The notes under the pieces are model-generated. The model saw only the letters and a list, made by a program, of their open reading frames with translations, was not told the DNA's origin and made no database searches. Below are positions 1 to 5,414 of a stretch of DNA of 5,414 bases, piece after piece; position 1 is the first letter of the stretch; each line of letters starts with the position of its first letter. Source of the stretch: Flavobacterium sp. (GTDB taxonomy: Bacteria > Bacteroidota > Bacteroidia > Flavobacteriales > Flavobacteriaceae); NCBI GenBank assembly GCA_030682755.1, contig JAUXNR010000869.1, forward strand, positions 1-5,414, in the 5' to 3' direction. Both the position numbers and the translations under genes were made by a program.

Positions 1-270
1 AAAGATAAAGAAATTTATAAATACAGAGCATATGCTGATTTTCAAAACAGTGATTTTGTGAATAAAGACAGATTAACAATACTGGATGGAGTTGTAATAA
101 AAAATGAAAGTTTGAATATAGAAGCAAGTGCAATGATTCGCATTGAAGATGGAATTATTGAGTCCATAGAAATATTTAATTACAATGGTTTTGAATATCC
201 AGAATCTGAACTTGAACATTATGAAATAAGTCAAAATTGGGAAAACTATAACAGAAAAATAATTAAATAA
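1..270 (+). CDS. Hypothetical protein, 5'-truncated by the window edge
   Basis: The reading frame is open from base 1 to a TAA at 268-270, giving 89 visible residues. There is no ATG in frame, and the in-frame GTG at 58 lies inside an open stretch, so the real start is almost certainly left of the window. I do not recognise the family. The visible part is acidic (many E and D) and looks like alternating beta strands: two short hydrophobic strands, then IRIEDGIIESIEIFNYNG, then a Tyr/Glu-rich tail ending in NRKIIK. It shows no membrane segment, Cys cluster or catalytic motif. A line sampled from the gene is about 32% GC, low compared with katG. The stop codon overlaps the left arm of a large inverted repeat (269-352), so gene and repeat are physically coupled. 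It converges on katG. Coding status is likely but unproven; function is unknown. Confidence 0.7.
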   Translation, partial: KDKEIYKYRAYADFQNSDFVNKDRLTILDGVVIKNESLNIEASAMIRIEDGIIESIEIFNYNGFEYPESELEHYEISQNWENYNRKIIK

Positions 271-355
271 AAAACAGCATACAACAGCAGTTCTTATGTA
301 AAGCATCATAAAGTTTTCAACAACTTTGAATAAGGGTTATATGTTGTTTTTTTTT
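269..355 (+). repeat. Large imperfect inverted repeat with T-tract, directly after the first gene
   Basis: The 17-base arms lie at 269-285 (AAAAAACAGCATACAAC) and 336-352 (GTTATATGTTGTTTTTT). They pair with 15 Watson-Crick pairs, one G-T wobble (277/344) and one mismatch (282/339). Inside are a second 5-bp stem (CTTAT 293-297 with ATAAG 330-334) and a 6-bp hairpin (AAAGTT 310-315 with AACTTT 322-327). A bulge at 298-309 makes the fold asymmetric. A run of nine T (347-355) ends the right arm, so it could end transcription of the plus-strand gene. The outer arms are 50 bases apart, far more than in a typical intrinsic terminator, so it may instead be a repeat or a recombination or cassette boundary. 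The repeat is directly visible; its function is inferred. Confidence 0.6.
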
Positions 356-395
356 GAGTTTTATTTTATGTGATTTGGGCTACGGGGCTTTTGGT

Positions 396-438
396 TTCGT
401 TGCGGATAAAACGAAGGGTTGTGAACCCTCGAAGGGTG
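396..438. repeat. Cluster of small alternative hairpins with a CGAAGGGT direct repeat
   Basis: CGAAGGGT occurs at 412-419 and 430-437, on either side of AACCCT. As a result AACCCT (424-429) can pair with AGGGTT (415-420), and ACCCT (425-429) can alternatively pair with AGGGT (433-437). Just before them, TTCGTT (396-401) can pair with AACGAA (410-415). None is followed by a T-tract on the plus strand, so these are not obvious terminators. The rest of the 271-505 spacer holds no plausible gene. Confidence 0.35.
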
Positions 439-473
439 AAAAAAAAAGGTGACTTGGTAACAAGCCACCTTTT
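439..473 (-). terminator. Rho-independent terminator of katG
   Basis: Arms at 444-456 and 461-473 (AAAAGGTG-A-CTTG and CAAG-C-CACCTTTT) form a 13-position stem with a single A/C mismatch and a GTAA loop. On the minus strand the hairpin runs into nine U (the A-run at 439-447). It starts 32 bases past the katG stop codon, as expected for a terminator of that gene. Confidence 0.85.
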
Positions 474-505
474 CAGGTTTAAATAAGAATTTGGAAATGG
501 TATTT

Positions 506-2692
<2,187 letters not shown>

Positions 2693-2718
2693 TTAAAAGG
2701 TTAGCATTGTAAGTTGTC

Positions 2719-2768
2719 AAAACAATACCAATCAAAAGTCTGTTTGAATTTTAATAGTTGATTGTTTT
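2719..2768 (-). repeat. AT-rich inverted repeat in the katG leader
   Basis: AAAACAAT (2719-2726) is complementary to ATTGTTTT (2761-2768), and CAATCAA (2729-2735) to TTGATTG (2758-2764). The two right-hand copies overlap, whereas the left-hand copies are separated, so the two pairings cannot both form fully. The repeat sits about 42-91 bases upstream of the katG ATG. It would be a weak leader hairpin in the transcript or a dyad for a DNA-binding protein. The complementarity is visible; a role is a guess. Confidence 0.3.
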
Positions 2769-2787
2769 AAATTGAATTAACATAGTG

Positions 2788-2795
2788 CTAAGATA
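2788..2795 (-). promoter_or_regulatory. Candidate -7 element of the katG promoter
   Basis: On the minus strand these bases read TATCTTAG, which matches the Bacteroidota -7 consensus TAnnTTTG at five of the six specified positions. No TTTG (-33 element) is found 17-23 bases further upstream, so the promoter would be weak or activator-dependent. The candidate OxyR dyad at 2828-2842 lies where an activator would be expected. Transcription from here would give a leader of about 100 bases. Confidence 0.25.
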
Positions 2796-2827
2796 ATAAA
2801 AATAATTCGTGTATTTTTTTGTTTTTG

Positions 2828-2842
2828 ATAGATAAAAACTAT
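2828..2842. promoter_or_regulatory. Candidate OxyR-type binding dyad upstream of katG
   Basis: ATAG (2828-2831), seven bases, then CTAT (2839-2842) exactly matches one half of the ATAG-N7-CTAT-N7-ATAG-N7-CTAT pattern known for E. coli OxyR. The second half is not preserved on either side. katG is a classic OxyR target and OxyR regulates catalase in Bacteroides, so the position is meaningful. However, eight specified AT-rich bases can arise by chance, and no oxyR gene is in the window. Confidence 0.35.
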
Positions 2843-2858
2843 GGTGGATTATTCTATT

Positions 2859-2886
2859 ATTATAAAAAACTCCGATAGTGTTTGAA
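2859..2886. repeat. Decayed half-copy of the downstream terminator hairpin
   Basis: This stretch matches 3111-3137 in the same orientation, with one A-run indel and two C-to-T changes (CCGACAGCG in the intact copy, CCGATAGTG here). The right arm that would complete the hairpin is missing: an AT-rich sequence follows. GTGTT (2878-2882) and AACAC (2894-2898) can still form a weak hairpin. It looks like a degenerated duplicate of the terminator at 3116-3151; no gene lies between the two copies. Confidence 0.6.
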
Positions 2887-2899
2887 TAATAATAACACG

Positions 2900-3093
2900 G
2901 GGTGTAATTTAATCTTGAAATAATTTTACCACTAATTCACTAATTTATGGGAATAATTATTCGATTTAATTCGAATTTTCATCAAAGATGAACAAATTAT
3001 TGAGTTTGATTAATTTATAATTCGAGAACCTGCCTGCCGAGGCTGGTTCGTGGTAAAAAACACAAAATAATCTTTAACTAAATAATTACACCC
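2900..3093. repeat. Long imperfect palindrome (MITE-like), about 194 bp
   Basis: The ends are perfect 10-base inverted repeats: GGGTGTAATT (2900-2909) and AATTACACCC (3084-3093). Further in, TTTTACCAC (2924-2932) pairs with GTGGTAAAA (3050-3058), and TTCACTAATT (2936-2945) matches the complement of 3019-3028 at 8 of 10 positions. The blocks are in the correct nested order, with indels between them. The centre (about 2950-3010) is AT-rich and contains a small dyad (ATTCGA 2958-2963, TCGAAT 2970-2975). There is no open frame long enough for a transposase. It could be a non-autonomous mobile element, a dispersed intergenic repeat or a cruciform-forming spacer. Both flanks are AATAAT-rich, so no target duplication can be claimed. 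Confidence 0.5.
3026..3049. repeat. GC-rich hairpin inside the palindrome
   Basis: GAACCTGCCT (3026-3035) pairs with AGGCTGGTTC (3040-3049) around a GCCG loop, with one T/T mismatch. It is a GC-rich island in very AT-rich DNA. No T-tract follows on either strand, so it is not a standard terminator. Relative to the left arm of the palindrome, about 18 bases (3029-3046) look like an insertion between GAA and TTC. Confidence 0.5.
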
Positions 3094-3115
3094 AACGGGT
3101 TAATAATAATATTAT

Positions 3116-3151
3116 AAAAACTCCGACAGCGTTTGAAACGCTGTCGGAGTT
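3116..3151 (-). terminator. Rho-independent terminator of the serine hydrolase gene
   Basis: Arms at 3119-3133 and 3137-3151 form a perfect 15-bp stem with a 3-base loop and a GC-rich core (CTCCGACAGCG). On the minus strand the stem continues into a short U-run (A-run 3116-3120). It starts 34 bases past the stop codon of the hydrolase gene. No T-tract follows on the plus strand, so it acts in one direction. Confidence 0.88.
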
Positions 3152-3185
3152 GGGATTGTGGTAATTAGTAAGAATGCTACTTTAG

Positions 3186-4838
3186 CTATTTGATTTTCTT
3201 GGCAGGCATTTTGGCTCCGCCTTGTTCTAAGATAAAATCTGTTACTTTTCCGGTAGCATCTTTATTGAAGATTATCTTTAAAGGTGTCACCTTAGCAAAA
3301 AAAGTAGTTTCGGATTCCGCGAATAAATCAAAAGCTCCTTGACCCGTTGCTTTGGCTACTAATTGGTTGCCGTTTAAGGTGATTTCTACATTAAAACCGG
3401 GTTGTAATTCATAGGTTCCCACATAAGTGGCCAATACTGCAGAAGGCACCGCTAGTATAGCTACATCCTTTTTGGGAGCTAAATCCGTTTCGACGCCGTG
3501 ATTTTTTACGATTCTATTGGAAATAACTGCGGTTTTTTTGCCATTTTGTCTTCCAAATTTTAGAAGAGTCATGCTTTCTTCAAAAAAGAAATCTGTTTCT
3601 GAAAGAGGACTAATTTTAAACACTTGTCCTCCTTCACGTTGACTGTATAAACTTCCTTCTTTAAAAGTAACATACCGAACCGTTTCATCGTCATACACAT
3701 ACGTACCTACCCATTGTTTCAATTGGTCTTCAGTTATTTTGGTATTTATTTGTTTTTGAATGGGTTTGCCTAAAGCAATTGCTGCTGCTTCCAAAGCCGG
3801 ATTTGAGGGGTCAATCCCGTTGGAATTGGTTAGAACTATTACATATAGATTTTCCTTAGGTGCATACAAACCAAATGTGGTATAGCCGAAAATTCCACCG
3901 GAGTGTTCCAGGGTTTGACTTCCTTGAATTTCATTTTGTGTCCATCCGTAACCATAATAAATGGGTTTACCATCGTTTGAAGTATAATTGGTAAAAGCCA
4001 AAAGTTTACTCTTTTCTGAAATCAAGGTGTTTTTATGAATGGCCTCATTCCAAAGCAACATGTCATCTACAGTAGCCATTAAAGAACCTGCTGCATAAGG
4101 TAACGACATGCTTAAATAAGGAGCATTCTGAAAACCATTTTCACCATAAGGTTGGTAACCGCTTGCACGATTAGGAATTATTTCTCTTTTGCTGCCATAA
4201 TACGAATTTTTCATCCCTAATTTTTTGAAGATGTTGGTTTCAATATAGTCTTCATAGGAGGTTTTTGCCACTTGTTCAATGATGTATCCTAATAAAATAT
4301 AACCGGAATTGCTGTAATTGTATTTTTCTCCGGGGGCAAAATCCATAGGTTCATTTTTGAATACATTGATAAGTTCCATTGGTGTTTTATCTATTGAAGC
4401 AATGCTAAAAAAGTTTTGCATGTCCGTATAATTTTTAATCCCTGATGTATGCGTGAGCAAATGATGGATGGTAATTTCGTTTCCTTTGGGATAATCTGTA
4501 ATATACTTGGAAAGCTTATCTTGAAGAGACAGTTTATTCTCTTCCATTAACTTTAAAATGGCCACAGCCGTGAATTGTTTGGTAATGGATCCCAACTCTA
4601 AAACGTTTTCAGGTTTCATGGGAATGTTGAGTTCCATGTTTGCATTTCCAAATGCTTTTCGATAAAGCACTTTACCTTCTTTTGCAACCAGAACAGTAGC
4701 TCCGGGTGCATTAGGTTTAAAGTGTGATTGAAAAACAGCATCCAGTTTTTTGTCCAGTGTTTGGGCAAAACCGGTGGTAGTGAAAATACTGATCAATAGT
4801 ATAACACAGTAGTAACGAACGTAATTTGATTTTTTCAT
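3186..4838 (-). CDS. Exported serine hydrolase, beta-lactamase / class C PBP superfamily, with two C-terminal domains
   Basis: The 550-residue protein carries a Sec signal peptide: basic MKKSNYVR, hydrophobic core to about residue 22, probable cleavage after GFA25. It should therefore act in the periplasm or outside the cell. There is no lipobox. The beta-lactamase-like domain spans about 30-360 and has the full catalytic set: nucleophile S84 and K87 in SITK, Y175-S-N177, and H312-S-G-G in the position of the KTG motif. LLTHTSGI at 127-134 is also typical. Two similar regions follow, about 373-445 and 468-540, each opening with a VGTY motif (377-380 and 473-476). They resemble the small beta-rich DUF3471 domain often found after such hydrolases. 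The substrate cannot be read from sequence: peptidase or D-aminopeptidase, esterase or PBP-like activity are all possible, and true beta-lactamase activity is unlikely. The ATG at 4838 is chosen because the signal peptide begins there. It follows the membrane-protein gene by 91 bases. Confidence 0.93.
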   Translation of the reverse strand: MKKSNYVRYYCVILLISIFTTTGFAQTLDKKLDAVFQSHFKPNAPGATVLVAKEGKVLYRKAFGNANMELNIPMKPENVLELGSITKQFTAVAILKLMEENKLSLQDKLSKYITDYPKGNEITIHHLLTHTSGIKNYTDMQNFFSIASIDKTPMELINVFKNEPMDFAPGEKYNYSNSGYILLGYIIEQVAKTSYEDYIETNIFKKLGMKNSYYGSKREIIPNRASGYQPYGENGFQNAPYLSMSLPYAAGSLMATVDDMLLWNEAIHKNTLISEKSKLLAFTNYTSNDGKPIYYGYGWTQNEIQGSQTLEHSGGIFGYTTFGLYAPKENLYVIVLTNSNGIDPSNPALEAAAIALGKPIQKQINTKITEDQLKQWVGTYVYDDETVRYVTFKEGSLYSQREGGQVFKISPLSETDFFFEESMTLLKFGRQNGKKTAVISNRIVKNHGVETDLAPKKDVAILAVPSAVLATYVGTYELQPGFNVEITLNGNQLVAKATGQGAFDLFAESETTFFAKVTPLKIIFNKDATGKVTDFILEQGGAKMPAKKIK

Positions 4839-4878
4839 AATATAAATTGATGGATTGATGATAAAATCTTTAGTCGTT

Positions 4879-4903
4879 AGGTTTGTGTTTTTATTACAAA
4901 CTT
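4879..4903. repeat. Small hairpin in the gap between the membrane-protein and hydrolase genes
   Basis: AGGTTTGT (4879-4886) pairs with ACAAACTT (4896-4903), with one G-T wobble and a 9-base loop. It lies in the 91-base gap before the hydrolase start. On the minus strand no U-tract follows, so it is a poor terminator, and read-through from the upstream gene remains possible. No convincing TTTG / TAnnTTTG promoter pair was found in this gap. Confidence 0.3.
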
Positions 4904-4929
4904 TTCATAAATTTTTTATACCATTTTTA

Positions 4930-5414
4930 TTATTCGCTTTTGATTGAAAAATAATTTGCCAACCACTGAAAAGCAACAAATGATACAATATAAATGACAG
5001 AAAATGTATTAAATAAATTTCCGGTATAGAAAACTGTAATAAGAGCTAAACTTCCAATAATAACCATTCCTATACCATATGTTAAGAAAAAAGAAGATGG
5101 TTTGTCAAACAATCTACTTAATGGAATTATCATTGAAAATCCGAAAACAGATAAAGCAGCTCCGTAATTAACATCAACCAAAATTGTAACTAATCCTACC
5201 AACAAAATTATAATACTGATTCCAACAAAATTTGAGCTTTTTATTTCCTCCTCTGATAGTAAATGCCTACCAAATTTATTTAGTCTGAAAAGTAAATTAC
5301 TTAACGGTTCAATTATCCATGTTGAGAAAGCAAAAATAGCCAAGAGTATAATAATTGGGGTTAAGTAAGGCTGTAATGCTACATTTTTTTCTGAAATACT
5401 TCTTAAAAATCTAG
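4930..5414 (-). CDS. Polytopic membrane protein, C-terminal part (N-terminus outside the window)
   Basis: The frame is open from the right edge to a TAA at 4930-4932, giving 160 full codons. A TTG at 5341-5343 could be taken as a start, but the frame continues 23 residues upstream of it without a stop. That upstream part forms the first half of a hydrophobic segment, so the protein is truncated by the window. About five membrane segments are visible (counting from the edge): 16-36, 62-80, 84-99, 107-129 and 132-155. A basic/acidic loop lies between the first two (NKFGRHLLSEEEIKSS). The protein ends in a short polar tail, SIKSE. I do not recognise the family; the missing N-terminus may carry further membrane or soluble domains. 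A sampled line is about 30% GC. It lies in the same direction as the hydrolase gene, 91 bases upstream, and may share its transcript. Confidence 0.8.
   Translation of the reverse strand, partial: RFLRSISEKNVALQPYLTPIIILLAIFAFSTWIIEPLSNLLFRLNKFGRHLLSEEEIKSSNFVGISIIILLVGLVTILVDVNYGAALSVFGFSMIIPLSRLFDKPSSFFLTYGIGMVIIGSLALITVFYTGNLFNTFSVIYIVSFVAFQWLANYFSIKSE

Noticed and set aside
73..309. Minus-strand open frame of 78 codons opposite the first gene
   Set aside because: It is rich in Phe, Tyr, Ile and Cys, as expected from the complement of an AT-rich coding sequence, and it overlaps both the plus-strand gene and the inverted repeat.
269..355. Integron attC site
   Set aside because: The fold is attC-like in outline, but the GTTRRRY core is not matched (GTTATAT), the complementary RYYYAAC is not matched (ATACAAC), and no integrase is visible.
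2885..3111. Target-site duplication around the palindrome
   Set aside because: The AATAAT stretches on both flanks are low-complexity and not at the exact ends of the inverted repeats.
3186..4838. Antibiotic-resistance beta-lactamase
   Set aside because: The catalytic residues are those of the wider serine hydrolase superfamily. The HSGG motif, the 550-residue length and the two tail domains point to the non-resistance branch.
4879..4903. Terminator between the membrane-protein and hydrolase genes
   Set aside because: The stem is short and AT-rich, and no U-tract follows on the minus strand.
5341..5343. TTG as the true start of the membrane protein
   Set aside because: The frame stays open to the window edge and the residues before the TTG form part of the first membrane segment, so the gene starts outside the window.

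Overview
The window reads as a chromosomal segment from a Bacteroidota bacterium, most likely a Flavobacterium relative. This rests on the AT-rich DNA, start codons preceded by A/T-rich stretches with no Shine-Dalgarno sequence, the product types, and spacers full of small palindromes. The assignment is an inference. No RNA gene, CRISPR array, transposase, integrase or phage gene was found.

Layout. (a) 1-270, plus strand: the 3' end of an unrecognised gene whose start lies left of the window. (b) 271-505: a spacer that begins with a large imperfect inverted repeat overlapping the stop codon and ending in a T-tract. It then holds small alternative hairpins and the katG terminator. (c) 506-2677, minus strand: an intact katG (catalase-peroxidase, 723 aa). 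(d) 2678-3185: a 508-base AT-rich spacer. It carries the katG leader, a candidate OxyR site with a candidate promoter, a decayed copy of a terminator hairpin, an imperfect palindrome of about 194 bp containing a GC-rich hairpin, and an intact 15-bp perfect terminator. (e) 3186-4838, minus strand: an exported serine hydrolase of the beta-lactamase / class C PBP superfamily with two similar C-terminal domains (550 aa). (f) 4930-5414, minus strand: the C-terminal part of a polytopic membrane protein whose start lies beyond the right edge.

The three minus-strand genes point the same way. katG and the hydrolase gene each have their own terminator, so katG is probably transcribed alone. The membrane-protein gene and the hydrolase gene are 91 bases apart with no clear terminator between them and could share a transcript. 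The plus-strand gene fragment converges on katG across spacer (b).

The protein-coding content is conventional: peroxide defence plus an exported hydrolase. The less ordinary signal is in the non-coding DNA: the inverted repeat attached to the first gene's stop codon, and the nested repeat structure between katG and the hydrolase gene. I see no convincing evidence for a new multi-gene system.
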